Notes: generated by a model from the sequence alone, not told the origin. Counted from the stretch's first letter, positions 1 through 8,842 are shown. The stretch: 64,000 nucleotides of DNA from Dyadobacter sp. SG02 (GCF_900109045.1 NZ_FNYL01000016.1:124001-188000); one strand, 5' to 3'. A program made the numbers and translations.

Positions 1-248
1 CTAATATGTATACATGCCGGTAACAACGAACACGACGCATCTAAAACATGCACAACTTGTTAACATCTGTTAACGGGAAATAATTTTTCTGCAAAAAGGA
101 ACTCAAACATTTGCAAATTATTTTCCAAATCCATTTCTTTGATTCGTATAATTCGAAATGCCGAAAAGTCACATCTAATTTTTCACCAAACCAGAAAGGA
201 GAAACAATATCGACGAACTGCTCTACGTTAACTAAATCGAATAGTAAA

Positions 249-848
249 ATGGAGAAAGTCCAAGTTAGCGACAGTGAGTTGGTAACATTGTATATCCGGG
301 GCAATGAGAAGGCTTTCGAAAAGCTTGTTCAACGCCATAAGTCGAGAATATACACCACTATTTATCTGATTGTCAAGGATCAATATGTAGCCGAAGATTT
401 ATTACAGGATACATTTATTAAAGCTGTTGACACGATTAAAGGTGGTAGATATAACGACGAAGGTAAGTTCCTACCATGGATTATACGAATCGCACACAAC
501 CTCGCCATTGATTATTTCAGACGCGATAAACGCTACCCCAATGTAGTGTTCGAAGATGGGAGCAGTGTTTTCAACACGCTGGATTTTTCGGAAGATTCCG
601 TTGAGTCGATCCAGATTCGTCAGGAGACACATGAGCAGCTGCGGGAGATGATCCAGCGGTTGCCCGACGTGCAAAAGCAAGTTCTGATCATGCGCCACTA
701 TGAGGACATGAGCTTTCAGGAAATTGCCGATGCCACGGGTGTGAGTATTAATACGGCATTGGGGAGAATGCGTTACGCGTTGATAAACCTGCGTAAGCAA
801 TTTAACCAACGTGCCCCACAGTATGACAAAAACCTTTACCTACGATGA
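249..848 (+). CDS. RNA polymerase sigma factor, sigma-70/ECF family
   Basis: Predicted 199-residue ECF-type sigma factor that would direct core RNA polymerase to a subset of promoters. Region 2 is visible near residues 20-95 (KAFEKLVQRHKSRIYTTIYL, then AEDLLQDTFIKA and the FLPWIIRIAHNLAIDYFRR stretch of region 2.3-2.4). Region 4 is near residues 135-190 (RLPDVQKQVLIMRHYEDMSF followed by a helix-turn-helix, EIADATGVSINTALGRMRYA). The ATG at 249 was chosen because upstream in-frame codons do not extend the family fold. The next gene overlaps its last 26 bases, implying translational coupling. The target regulon is not evident from the sequence. Confidence 0.9.
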   Translation: MEKVQVSDSELVTLYIRGNEKAFEKLVQRHKSRIYTTIYLIVKDQYVAEDLLQDTFIKAVDTIKGGRYNDEGKFLPWIIRIAHNLAIDYFRRDKRYPNVVFEDGSSVFNTLDFSEDSVESIQIRQETHEQLREMIQRLPDVQKQVLIMRHYEDMSFQEIADATGVSINTALGRMRYALINLRKQFNQRAPQYDKNLYLR

Positions 849-1071
849 TGTTGTAAGGTATCTATATGCCGAAACAACTGAGAATGAAAATGAACAGATT
901 GTTGAGGCGCTCGCACTTGACGATAACTTGATGAACTTTTATCTCGATTCCCTGGAAATCCAGAATCAGATGAATAAGATCACCCGGACTCCTTCCGAGA
1001 ATGTGATTTCAGAAGTTTTCAGATATTCGCGACAATTCTCTTCTAAAAGATCTGCTGCACTCCTGTATTAG
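823..1071 (+). CDS. small protein overlapping the sigma factor gene, possible anti-sigma or accessory factor
   Basis: An 82-residue acidic protein (begins MTKTFTYDDVVRYLYAETT) with no signal peptide, membrane helix or cysteine zinc motif. The ATG at 823 lies within the 3' end of the sigma gene and the frames overlap by 26 bases; a GTG at 811 is an alternative start. The helical pattern with YLYAETTENE and ALALDDNLMNFY resembles short proteins that follow sigma genes in Bacteroidota, and the overlap suggests the two products act together. No family assignment is possible by eye; an anti-sigma role is inference from context only. Confidence 0.75.
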   Translation: MTKTFTYDDVVRYLYAETTENENEQIVEALALDDNLMNFYLDSLEIQNQMNKITRTPSENVISEVFRYSRQFSSKRSAALLY

Positions 1072-1093
1072 GGCGAGTCGGCAGATTTTTTTG

Positions 1094-1122
1094 TTTCCAG
1101 CTATCGGTCCGGTGGCTGGAAA
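1094..1122 (+). terminator. weak hairpin after the sigma operon
   Basis: Perfect 8-base arms TTTCCAGC (1094-1101) and GCTGGAAA (1115-1122) around a 13-base loop. No strong T run follows, so a terminator role is tentative. The rest of 1072-1218 shows nothing else. Confidence 0.35.
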
Positions 1123-1218
1123 TTGTCATTACTTTTAAGATTTGGATCGGAACGTCGGCCTCCGTACCCATGAGATTTCTGTGTCGGAATTCGTTCCTTC
1201 CAGAACCATGATCGTATT

Positions 1219-1881
1219 ATGTTAAAAAAAGAACGTTATAAATACTTCCTGGACTATTTTACCCAAAATTTTCCGGAACCTGAAACCGAGCTGCATTATT
1301 CCAACCCGTACGAGTTACTGGTGGCGGTAATCCTTTCCGCACAGTGTACCGACAAGCGCGTGAACATAGTCACACCAAAACTTTTCGAGCGCTTCCCGGA
1401 CCCCGAGTCACTGGCAGCCTCTAACGCGGAAGAAGTTTTTACCTATATCCGATCCATTTCCTACCCCAACAATAAGGCGAAACACCTGGTAGGCATGGCG
1501 CGAATGCTGGTTGAGCAGTTTCACTCGGAAGTCCCGTCGACAGTCGAGGAATTGCAAAAAATGCCGGGCGTCGGCCGTAAAACGGCTAATGTAATCGCAT
1601 CCGTGATTTTCAGCATGCCGGCCATGGCGGTCGATACGCACGTTTTCAGGGTATCGCGGCGGCTTGGCCTGGTGCCCCTCACTGCGAAGACGCCATTAGC
1701 AGTGGAGAAGGAGCTGGTAAGCCATATTCCCAAGAATTTGATCCACAAGGCACATCATTGGTTGATCCTGCACGGGCGTTACGTATGTACAGCGCGCAAC
1801 CCGCAATGCTTCCAGTGCCCGCTGTCGCCATTTTGCAAATACTTTGAAAAAAATGTAAAAATCGACGTTTTTCACTCGTGA
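1219..1881 (+). CDS. nth: endonuclease III (DNA glycosylase/AP lyase)
   Basis: Base-excision repair enzyme that removes oxidised pyrimidines and nicks abasic sites; 220 residues, the usual length. The helix-hairpin-helix with the catalytic lysine is visible as MPGVGRKTANVIASVIF (about residues 115-131), and the catalytic aspartate lies in AVDTHVFRVSRRLG (about 136-149). The C-terminus carries the [4Fe-4S] motif C-x6-C-x2-C-x5-C in CTARNPQCFQCPLSPFC. It stands alone between the sigma operon and a lipoprotein gene. Confidence 0.97.
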   Translation: MLKKERYKYFLDYFTQNFPEPETELHYSNPYELLVAVILSAQCTDKRVNIVTPKLFERFPDPESLAASNAEEVFTYIRSISYPNNKAKHLVGMARMLVEQFHSEVPSTVEELQKMPGVGRKTANVIASVIFSMPAMAVDTHVFRVSRRLGLVPLTAKTPLAVEKELVSHIPKNLIHKAHHWLILHGRYVCTARNPQCFQCPLSPFCKYFEKNVKIDVFHS

Positions 1882-1953
1882 TTACAACCAATCCGGACTC
1901 CACGGCGTCTACCCTGAAACTAAAACAGTCCCCATTAATTACTTAGAAAAGAA

Positions 1954-2814
1954 ATGAAGCGTATTAATCTGGTGTGGTGTCTACTGCTGACAATGATGAT
2001 CGGCTTTTCATCTTGTATGAAAGACGATAATAAGGATGAAGAGAAAATCGTAGAAAATGAGGCAGAAATAGAAGCTTTCCTGAAAGCCGACAGCCAAGGC
2101 AGTACAGCGGCAAGAGATAGTAGCGGAATCCACTACATTATCCGAAAGTCCAATCCTTCCGGCTCGTACACCAAAAAAGGTGACGGCGCTACGGTCAAGC
2201 TCAATGGTTACCTTCTTAACGGCACAAAAGTCCTGTCTATAGAAAAAGATTCATCTATCAGTTTCCCCGTACTAGGCTACTCTACTGGCCTACCGGGACT
2301 GGAACGAGCTATTTTCCTTTTAAAAACGGGAGAAAAGGCAACATTCCTGCTCCCATATTATCTCGCATTTGGAAATATTGATCGTGTAAATATCCCTGCA
2401 TATTCTGTAATAAGGCTCGAACTGGAATTCATTAAGACACGAACAGAGCAACAACAGATAGATGATTTTCTAAAAGTTAAGAATTTCCCTATTTCTGAGC
2501 GCACCAGCGATGGTCTCGTATTAGTGCGAACAAACACAGTGACCGGCGACACATTAGGTGTTGGCAAATCGGTGACAGTAAAATATATTGGCAAGTTTCT
2601 GGACGACAAGAAATTTGGTGAAGGAAGTTTCAATCATACTACTGGAACAAGCGGAATCATTCCGGGATTTGATCGGGCAATAAGAAAAATGAGAAAGACT
2701 GAAAAAGCGATCGTTATATTTCCATCTCCTTTGGGCTACAAAGATTTAGGAAGTTCTGATGGTGTAATCCCAAGATACACCCCTTTACAGTTCGAACTAG
2801 AAATACTTCCGTAG
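1954..2814 (+). CDS. lipoprotein with two FKBP-type peptidyl-prolyl isomerase domains
   Basis: A 286-residue protein with a lipoprotein signal (MIGFSSC, Cys about residue 21), then two FKBP-like repeats: one around residues 50-165 (GDGATVKLNGYLLNGTKV, GLPGLERAIFLLKTGEKATFLLP) and one around 170-286 (VGKSVTVKYIGKFLDDKKF, IIPGFDRAIRKMRKTEKA, then YTPLQFELEIL). FKBPs catalyse proline isomerisation; here the site would be the periplasm or outer membrane, assisting folding of exported proteins. The first repeat is the more diverged and may be inactive. It stands alone between endonuclease III and an orphan lipoprotein. Confidence 0.88.
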   Translation: MKRINLVWCLLLTMMIGFSSCMKDDNKDEEKIVENEAEIEAFLKADSQGSTAARDSSGIHYIIRKSNPSGSYTKKGDGATVKLNGYLLNGTKVLSIEKDSSISFPVLGYSTGLPGLERAIFLLKTGEKATFLLPYYLAFGNIDRVNIPAYSVIRLELEFIKTRTEQQQIDDFLKVKNFPISERTSDGLVLVRTNTVTGDTLGVGKSVTVKYIGKFLDDKKFGEGSFNHTTGTSGIIPGFDRAIRKMRKTEKAIVIFPSPLGYKDLGSSDGVIPRYTPLQFELEILP

Positions 2815-2853
2815 AATTAATTTAAAGTTCGCCTCGAATTAATTAGTTTTTAA

Positions 2854-2906
2854 AAAAATAACGTTATGTTTGTAACCGATTGTTTACAAAACGTAACGTT
2901 ATTTTT
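2854..2906 (+). repeat. long interrupted palindrome abutting a start codon
   Basis: Outer arms AAAAATAACGTTA (2854-2866) and TAACGTTATTTTT (2894-2906) are perfect complements. Inner arms TTTGTAA and TTACAAA lie between them, separated by CCGATTGT. The last T is directly followed by the ATG at 2907. It may be a terminator for the FKBP gene (a T run closes it), a DNA operator, or an RNA hairpin masking the next start codon. Confidence 0.7.
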
Positions 2907-3923
2907 ATGAAAAAAGTCTTAGCAAGCTTTATTTGCCTTTTCGCCTTGTCATGCGAAAAACCAGGTAATGATCCTGTTTCAAATTCTATCGAAGGATCAG
3001 GGATCGAATTCAAAGATGGGATTGCCGTATTCAACGACATGGAAACTTTCCTTTCAACGTCTGAGAAAATCGGCGCTCTAAATGGTAAGGATTATGATGA
3101 ATGGAGCGAAAAAAACAAGTTTTATTCCCGCTACACCGAGTATCGGGAAGAGATTGGGAAAAAAACTATTTCTGAAATCAATCTTCGTCCAGAAGGGTCG
3201 CTAATCAAAAATGAAAAGGGCGGCTATTTCCAACTCAACAGCGTAAACTCGAACTACGCCCGCATTACAAACAAGGACGGACTAGTCATGATAGGTGGGA
3301 GCACTTATCAATTTACCTATTCAGAGATTAAAAAAATTGACGGGACCTCACAATCGTCAATCAGCTCGCTACTCAACAGCAAAACTGCGGCCGATTACCA
3401 AAGAAATCGGATAATGTCAAGTGAAGTCAAAGTCGTAAGTTCAACTGACCCAAATGCCAGAACATTCGACGAAAGTGTTGTGGTCGAACGTAAGACACAA
3501 CAAGGTCCAGACATCAGCGGAGATGCTTTTTGGAACTGGTATCTAGACGCAACTTTGGAAATCAGAGGATATTCTCTTCCAGGCTGTGCAATCTGTCCGA
3601 CTCCAACGCCTGGCGGATACATTTATCGCTACACCGCGGTAGTTGAGCTCTTCTACTATTCAGACGGACTGATTGACAAAGACAAAGAAACTCCTGAACG
3701 CTTTGAGCTAGCTTGGACGTACGTTCGTCACCATCCGCCGCTAGCTGAAAATCAAGGTGAAACAATTACCGGAAGCTATACAGAAAGTGGGGTGAATACA
3801 GTACTGAGAACAATATCGGATGGCGGAAAGATTCTAAGCTATGACATTGAAGCGAAAGCATTAGATGACAGGTTTAATGAAACGCTCAAAACTTCCGGTA
3901 CTCGGATTATAAGAACTCAATAA
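2907..3923 (+). CDS. orphan lipoprotein, unknown function
   Basis: A 338-residue protein starting MKKVLASFICLFALSCEKPG, a lipoprotein signal with Cys at about residue 17. I recognise no family. The middle is polar and charged; a segment around residues 220-235 (SLPGCAICPTPTPGG) holds a C-x2-C pair, and the C-terminal third looks beta-rich. The ATG at 2907 was preferred over one 27 bases upstream because it gives a clean signal peptide and follows a palindrome. Its 3' end overlaps the convergent aminotransferase gene by 17 bases. Base composition is more AT-rich than most of the window, so recent acquisition is possible. Confidence 0.75.
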   Translation: MKKVLASFICLFALSCEKPGNDPVSNSIEGSGIEFKDGIAVFNDMETFLSTSEKIGALNGKDYDEWSEKNKFYSRYTEYREEIGKKTISEINLRPEGSLIKNEKGGYFQLNSVNSNYARITNKDGLVMIGGSTYQFTYSEIKKIDGTSQSSISSLLNSKTAADYQRNRIMSSEVKVVSSTDPNARTFDESVVVERKTQQGPDISGDAFWNWYLDATLEIRGYSLPGCAICPTPTPGGYIYRYTAVVELFYYSDGLIDKDKETPERFELAWTYVRHHPPLAENQGETITGSYTESGVNTVLRTISDGGKILSYDIEAKALDDRFNETLKTSGTRIIRTQ

Positions 3924-5040
3924 AAGGCGGTGTCATTATTATTGAAATAATTGCCGTCAACTCCGAATCATCCAAATTTGACCCGGACGGCAAACAAAGT
4001 CCCCGCTCAAACAACCTTTCCGAAACGCTACCTCCAAACCGGGGTAGCGTTTCGTATATTTTCTGGCAATGCATCGGTTTCCACACCGGGCGCGATTCGA
4101 TGCCTTGTTCTGAAAGCGCATTACGGACGTGAAAAGGTCGTTCCTCCTTATATTTCAAAATCAGGGCCGTCAGCCAGCGATTTGAAAATGTATAGCTGCT
4201 TTCCTCCTGAAATTCAATACCTCGAACTTCACTGAAAGAAGTTTGATAAACCTGGAAATTTGCCCTCCGCTGCATAACCCTTTCATCGATCACCTCCAAC
4301 TGCCCCCTACCGATTCCCGCACAAACATTACTCATCCGATAATTGTACCCAACTTCATGGTGCTCATAATGTGCCACAGGTTCGCGGGCTTGCGTTGCCA
4401 GAAAGCGGGCCTTTTCAATGTATTTCGCATTATCCGACAGCATTGCACCACCTCCTGACGTGGTAATGATTTTATTTCCATTAAAAGACAAAACTCCAAT
4501 ATCCCCAAAAGTGCCCACTTTCCGGCCCCTGTATTCAGAGCCCAGGGCCTCCGCGGCGTCTTCAACCAATGGGATTTCATATTTTCTACACAAATACAAA
4601 ATCTCGTCGAGCATGGCAGGCATGCCGTATAAATGTACCGCTATCACCGCTTTGGGCTTCCGTCCAATGCTCAAATAATGCCGGATAGCATCTTCCAACG
4701 CATTGGGACACATATTCCAGGTAACCGGCTCGCTGTCGATGAAAACCGGCGTTGCGCCTACATACATTACCGGATTTACGGTGGCGACGAATGTCAGCGA
4801 TTGGCAAAGGACGATGTCATCTTTTCCCACGCCTAGTACCAGTAATGCAAGATGCAACGCTGCCGTACCCGACGATACCGCCAAGGCATGCTTACTACCG
4901 GTATAGCGACATAATCCCTCCTCAAATGCATCTATATTCGGCCCGACAGGGGCTATCCAATTGCTACCAAATGCGTCCTGAACATATTTCATCTCACGCC
5001 CGCTCATATGCGGGGGCGACAGGCATATTTTGTATTTCAT
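3907..5040 (-). CDS. DegT/DnrJ/EryC1-family sugar aminotransferase (PglE-like)
   Basis: PLP-dependent aminotransferase acting on nucleotide-linked keto-sugars, 377 residues. Landmarks are GSKHALAVSSGTAALHLALL (cofactor phosphate site), VEDAAEALGSEYRGRKVGTF, and SFNGNKIITTSGGGAML containing the PLP-binding lysine. It follows a PglD-like acetyltransferase by 13 bases, and a PglC-like transferase before that; this trio is known from UDP-diacetylbacillosamine synthesis, so it probably makes a 4-amino-6-deoxy sugar for glycan assembly. A further in-frame ATG at 5106 would overlap the upstream gene and add a non-family extension. No 4,6-dehydratase is in the window. Confidence 0.92.
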   Translation of the reverse strand: MKYKICLSPPHMSGREMKYVQDAFGSNWIAPVGPNIDAFEEGLCRYTGSKHALAVSSGTAALHLALLVLGVGKDDIVLCQSLTFVATVNPVMYVGATPVFIDSEPVTWNMCPNALEDAIRHYLSIGRKPKAVIAVHLYGMPAMLDEILYLCRKYEIPLVEDAAEALGSEYRGRKVGTFGDIGVLSFNGNKIITTSGGGAMLSDNAKYIEKARFLATQAREPVAHYEHHEVGYNYRMSNVCAGIGRGQLEVIDERVMQRRANFQVYQTSFSEVRGIEFQEESSYTFSNRWLTALILKYKEERPFHVRNALSEQGIESRPVWKPMHCQKIYETLPRFGGSVSERLFERGLCLPSGSNLDDSELTAIISIIMTPPFIEFL

Positions 5041-5053
5041 AGTGTGTTTTGCG

Positions 5054-5644
5054 TTAATAAATGATCCTGGCAGGATTTCCTGCCACCTTCGCATAATCGG
5101 GCACATCGCTTACGACGATTGAACCCGCTCCGATTACACATTCCTTACCGATACTTATTCCCGGCAAAACTACGCTTCCCGCGCCCACGAGCGTGCATTC
5201 GCCTACGCATACATCCCCGCATAGCGTCGCACCCGGGCCTATGTGCGCGAAGTCGCCAACAATGCAGTCGTGATCTATAATGGCCGCAGTGTTGACGATG
5301 ACATGATTCCCAACGCGGCAGTCGGCTTGTATGACCGCATTATGAACGATTACAATGCCCGGTCCCACCCGCGTCGTGGCATCGATCATCGCAGAAGGAT
5401 GAATCGCTTGGCCCAGGGAGTGACTTATCTTTTCTGCTACCTTTCTGCGATCGTGATTGTTTCCGATGGCGATAACAAGTGGTTGCGCCGGGAAATATCC
5501 CGCATTATAATCACACAAAAAATCGTAGCCTCGCAATGTCGCATGACGCCAATTATCATCGAATATGCCGGTAACCTGCACTCCGGATGCCAGAAGAATG
5601 CTCGCGACCACCTTCGCATGCCCACCTGCGCCATAGATCAACAT
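5054..5644 (-). CDS. PglD-like sugar O/N-acetyltransferase
   Basis: A 196-residue acyltransferase of the NeuD/PglD family. The N-terminus is a small Rossmann-like nucleotide-sugar binding domain (MLIYGAGGHAKVVASIL), followed from about residue 85 by hexapeptide repeats forming a left-handed beta helix. The catalytic histidine is likely in NTAAIIDHDCIVGDFAHIGP; the end DVPDYAKVAGNPARII is typical of the family. It would acetylate the amino sugar made by the next gene. Its start overlaps the end of the upstream sugar transferase gene by 7 bases. Confidence 0.92.
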   Translation of the reverse strand: MLIYGAGGHAKVVASILLASGVQVTGIFDDNWRHATLRGYDFLCDYNAGYFPAQPLVIAIGNNHDRRKVAEKISHSLGQAIHPSAMIDATTRVGPGIVIVHNAVIQADCRVGNHVIVNTAAIIDHDCIVGDFAHIGPGATLCGDVCVGECTLVGAGSVVLPGISIGKECVIGAGSIVVSDVPDYAKVAGNPARIIY

Positions 5645-6216
5645 GTCGCATTTCCTTTAAATGGGACTACATCCACCCCGCTACCATCGGTTTTACGAAC
5701 CAGCAAAAATCTCGAAGCTGTGGTCAGAATGATCCGAACATCCAGCATAAATGTGACGCTACGCACATAATGCAGGTCATACCCGAATTTCTCGTCCCAA
5801 TTGAGCCTGTTCCGGCCATTGATCTGCGCCAAACCCGTCATGCCAGGCTTTACCGTATGCCGCACGCGTTGTTCGACATTGTAAAGAGGCAAATACTCGG
5901 CAAGCAACGGTCGTGGGCCTACGATACTCATATCGCCCACGAGTACATTCCAGAATTGTGGCAATTCGTCGAGCGAAGATGCCCGGAGCAATTTGCCAAG
6001 CCCGGTAAGGGGCCGGCCATTACCATGCATTGTCCTGAATTTCAGTATCCTGAAAAACCGTGCATTCAGTCCCGGTCTGGTTTGCAGAAAGAATGGGTTA
6101 TCTCTGAAATGAACCCACAGAAGCGGAGGCAATACGACAAAAAACGGCAATGAGGTAATCAACCCCATTGCCGCCAGTAAAATGTCTAAGATTCTTTTTC
6201 CTTTTGAACGATACAT
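5638..6216 (-). CDS. PglC-like undecaprenyl-phosphate phosphoglycosyltransferase
   Basis: A 192-residue monotopic bacterial sugar transferase, which moves a sugar-1-phosphate from UDP onto undecaprenyl phosphate and so starts a surface glycan. One hydrophobic re-entrant helix (ILDILLAAMGLITSLPFFVVLPPLLW) lies near the N-terminus; then come ILKFRTMHGNGRPLTGLGKLL, the catalytic Asp-Glu pair in SSLDELPQFWNVL and the MSIVGPRPLL motif. The length fits the short PglC form. The ATG at 6216 lies 4 bases after the stop of the E1 gene; an upstream in-frame start would overlap it. First of three linked sugar genes. Confidence 0.93.
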   Translation of the reverse strand: MYRSKGKRILDILLAAMGLITSLPFFVVLPPLLWVHFRDNPFFLQTRPGLNARFFRILKFRTMHGNGRPLTGLGKLLRASSLDELPQFWNVLVGDMSIVGPRPLLAEYLPLYNVEQRVRHTVKPGMTGLAQINGRNRLNWDEKFGYDLHYVRSVTFMLDVRIILTTASRFLLVRKTDGSGVDVVPFKGNATC

Positions 6217-6220
6217 AAGA

Positions 6221-8635
6221 TCATACGTTAAACAGCTCCGGATATTTATCTGGGGCCGCTTCTCGCATGATTTCGTAAACAGTTTCAAAAATGTCGTCCA
6301 TATTAGGCTTCGAGAAATAATCGCCGTCCGAACCATAGGGCGGGCGGTGATCTTTCGCTGCAATGGTTACCGGGGCAGAATCGAGCCAGCGGTAAGCCTG
6401 CTGTTTTTCCAAAACCTGTTGCATCATAAAACCCGATGCACTTCCGGGCAGGTCCTCATCGGCGAAAATAACCCGGTTGGTCTTTTTAATGGACTCCACT
6501 ATCCTGTTGTCGACGTCGAAGGGCAGAAGTGTCTGCACGTCGATGACTTCAACTTCAATGCCTGAATGCTGCAATTGAGAAGCGGCCTCCATTACTATAC
6601 GACACATTGAGCCGTAGGTAACAATAGTGACGTCATTTCCTTCCCTTAAAATTTCAGGCTGGCCTAGCGGAATGTAATAATCGCCCACGTTATCGGGCAA
6701 AATCTCTTTCTGACGGTAAGAATTGAGCGGCTCTACGATCAATGCAGGATCGTCTCCTTTCATTAATGTATTGTAAAAACCTGCCGCCTGTGTGAAATTC
6801 CTAGGAACGACTACGTGCAGACCGCGCAAGCTGCTCAGCATAGTTCCCATCGGCGAGCCGGAGTGCCAAATGCCTTCAAGGCGATGTCCTCTCGTACGGA
6901 TGATCAACGGGGCACATTGGCCGCCCGCAGTCCGGTACCGGAGTGATGCCAGGTCGTCGGTAAGCGTCGCTAATGCGTAGTAGATGTAATCGAAGTATTG
7001 AATTTCTACGATGGGTCGCAAGCCGCGCATAGCCATGCCTATTCCCTGACCGATGATCGTCGTTTCGCGGATACCGGTGTCGGTAATGCGGACCTCGCCG
7101 TATTTTTCCTGCAAACCGGCAAAACCCTGGTTCACGTCGCCGATGAAACCGATGTCCTCGCCCAATGCGACCACGCGCGGGTCTTTTGCAAAAAGCGCAT
7201 CGAAATAGGTCCGTATGACCTCGCGGCCGTCGACAGTAGGGCTATTATCCGAAAATATAGGGCTCACCGGCTCTACGAGCATGGGTGAATAACGCGTTTC
7301 GCTGTATAAATGGGTATTAAAACGCTCCTTGTTCGCTTTCAGGTTATCCTGCAAAAATGCCTGCAAGGTCCGTTTCTCACTATTTTCTTCTTTCCCTACA
7401 ATTCTCAGCACCTTACGTACGACTGCGATCATATCCCTGCGAACGGGCAGGTAAGTTTTTTGAAGTTCGAGAATAGCATTATTGATCTCGGCGGTAGAAG
7501 TACTAGCCTGGGCTACATCCTGCAAAAGCCGGATCGTCTCGACGTATTCTTTATCCAGCTCCTTACGGTAAGCCTGCCATGCCTCATTACGTTCGCTGAG
7601 CGCACGTTCTTTGGATTCCGCTTCGATTTGTTCCAGCTCATCGTCCGTCGCGTAGCCGTTTTTCAATATCCAGTCGCGGAAACGCACGTTGCAATCGTGC
7701 TCGCGTTCCCAGGCCAACCGTTGTTTCGACTTGTAGCGCTCGTGCGAGCCCGAAGTGGAATGCCCCTGTGGCTGAGTGAGCTCGGTAACGTGTACCAGCA
7801 CCGGCACATGCTGTTCCCGGCTGATTTTGGCCGCTTTCTGGTAAGTTTCCACCAATGCAGGATAATCCCAGCCGTTCACAGTCAATATCTCTATCCCCTC
7901 ACCATCTTCATTACGCTGCAAGCCTCCCAATGCTTTGGAAATACTGCCCTTTGTCGTCTGATACTCAACTGGAACGGAGATTCCATAACCATCGTCCCAA
8001 ACCGAGACGATCAGCGGAATCTGCAACACACCCGCCGCATTCATCGCCTCCCAGAACATCCCCTGAGACGTGGAAGCGTCGCCGATCGTGGCAAATACAA
8101 CCTCATTCCCATTGCGGGAAAACGTCGTCATATCATGCAGTTCGGCATTTTCGCGAAATAATTTGGAAGCGTACCCGAGGCCTACCGAGCGTGGGATCTG
8201 CCCGGCGGTGGAAGAAATATCGCAAACGGAATTGTACAATTGGGTCTGATCGAGCCAGTCGCCATTCTCATCTACCCAGCGGGTCGAGAAGTGTCCGTTC
8301 ATCGAACGTCCGCCGGTGTTCGGCTCGTGTTCGAGATCGGCGTGGGCGTACATTTGGGCAAAAAATTGCTGCCAGGTAAGGTTCCCGACAGCCGCTTCAA
8401 TGGTCTGATCCCGATAATATCCGGAGCGAAAATCGCCCGGCTGAAAAACTTTGGAAAGCGCTATCTGTGCAACTTCTTTTCCATCTCCAAAAATCCCGAA
8501 TTTAGAACGGCCGCCCATTGTATCCTTCCTCCCCAGCAAACTTACCTGACGACTCTCGCACGCGAGGCGATAATCGTCGATAATCTCTTCCTTACTCAAA
8601 ACACTGGAACCGGTCAAACTATCATTTTGAAGCAT
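6221..8635 (-). CDS. 2-oxoacid dehydrogenase E1, fused alpha and beta chains
   Basis: An 804-residue thiamine-diphosphate decarboxylase/dehydrogenase component. Residues about 1-400 are the alpha chain (TPP site GDASTSQGMFWEAMNAAG followed by VSVWDDGYGIS). Residues about 470-804 are the beta chain (ALGEDIGFIGDVNQGFAGL, RITDTGIRETTIIGQGIGMA, EVIDVQTLLPFD, VIFADEDLPGSASGF). Such fusions occur in Bacteroidota and usually act on branched-chain or pyruvate-type keto acids; E2 and E3 are not here. The ATG at 8635 is preferred over a TTG two codons upstream. The gene runs into the sugar transferase with a 4-base gap. Confidence 0.93.
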   Translation of the reverse strand: MLQNDSLTGSSVLSKEEIIDDYRLACESRQVSLLGRKDTMGGRSKFGIFGDGKEVAQIALSKVFQPGDFRSGYYRDQTIEAAVGNLTWQQFFAQMYAHADLEHEPNTGGRSMNGHFSTRWVDENGDWLDQTQLYNSVCDISSTAGQIPRSVGLGYASKLFRENAELHDMTTFSRNGNEVVFATIGDASTSQGMFWEAMNAAGVLQIPLIVSVWDDGYGISVPVEYQTTKGSISKALGGLQRNEDGEGIEILTVNGWDYPALVETYQKAAKISREQHVPVLVHVTELTQPQGHSTSGSHERYKSKQRLAWEREHDCNVRFRDWILKNGYATDDELEQIEAESKERALSERNEAWQAYRKELDKEYVETIRLLQDVAQASTSTAEINNAILELQKTYLPVRRDMIAVVRKVLRIVGKEENSEKRTLQAFLQDNLKANKERFNTHLYSETRYSPMLVEPVSPIFSDNSPTVDGREVIRTYFDALFAKDPRVVALGEDIGFIGDVNQGFAGLQEKYGEVRITDTGIRETTIIGQGIGMAMRGLRPIVEIQYFDYIYYALATLTDDLASLRYRTAGGQCAPLIIRTRGHRLEGIWHSGSPMGTMLSSLRGLHVVVPRNFTQAAGFYNTLMKGDDPALIVEPLNSYRQKEILPDNVGDYYIPLGQPEILREGNDVTIVTYGSMCRIVMEAASQLQHSGIEVEVIDVQTLLPFDVDNRIVESIKKTNRVIFADEDLPGSASGFMMQQVLEKQQAYRWLDSAPVTIAAKDHRPPYGSDGDYFSKPNMDDIFETVYEIMREAAPDKYPELFNV

Positions 8636-8692
8636 AAGCAAAAATCACGGGTTTTAATCCGTAAGTTAAATTACGTTTTTTTGAATGCAAGC

Positions 8693-8700
8693 CAAAATTA
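8693..8700 (-). promoter_or_regulatory. candidate -7 box for the E1 gene
   Basis: On the minus strand this reads TAATTTTG, an exact match to the Bacteroidota consensus TAnnTTTG, 57 bases before the ATG at 8635. No clear -33 TTG was seen. Confidence 0.4.
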
Positions 8701-8734
8701 GGCAGGAAAATAATAACCCCGGCATCGGAATGCC

Positions 8735-8742
8735 TACTTTTG
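8735..8742 (+). promoter_or_regulatory. candidate -7 box for the DUF1573 gene
   Basis: TACTTTTG matches TAnnTTTG exactly on the plus strand. It would give a leader of roughly 95 bases before the ATG at 8843. No good -33 element is visible. Confidence 0.3.
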
Positions 8743-8842
8743 GGGCATTGTTAATATTGGTTAATGATTATTATATTTAACTTTTTAAGCGTTAACCTTG
8801 TTTAACAATAAGTTTTTCACCACTTAAAGTATAGTTACAACT

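Noticed and set aside
1..248. Possible RNA gene or small ORF before the first sigma gene
   Set aside because: No tRNA fold, no terminator and no convincing coding signal; treated as upstream region, with the left neighbour outside the window.
5041..5106. Longer aminotransferase start at 5106
   Set aside because: It would overlap the acetyltransferase gene by more than 50 bases and adds residues outside the family's usual start.
7310..8161. 283-codon open frame opposite the E1 alpha region
   Set aside because: The E1 protein on the minus strand has TPP motifs; the opposite frame has none.
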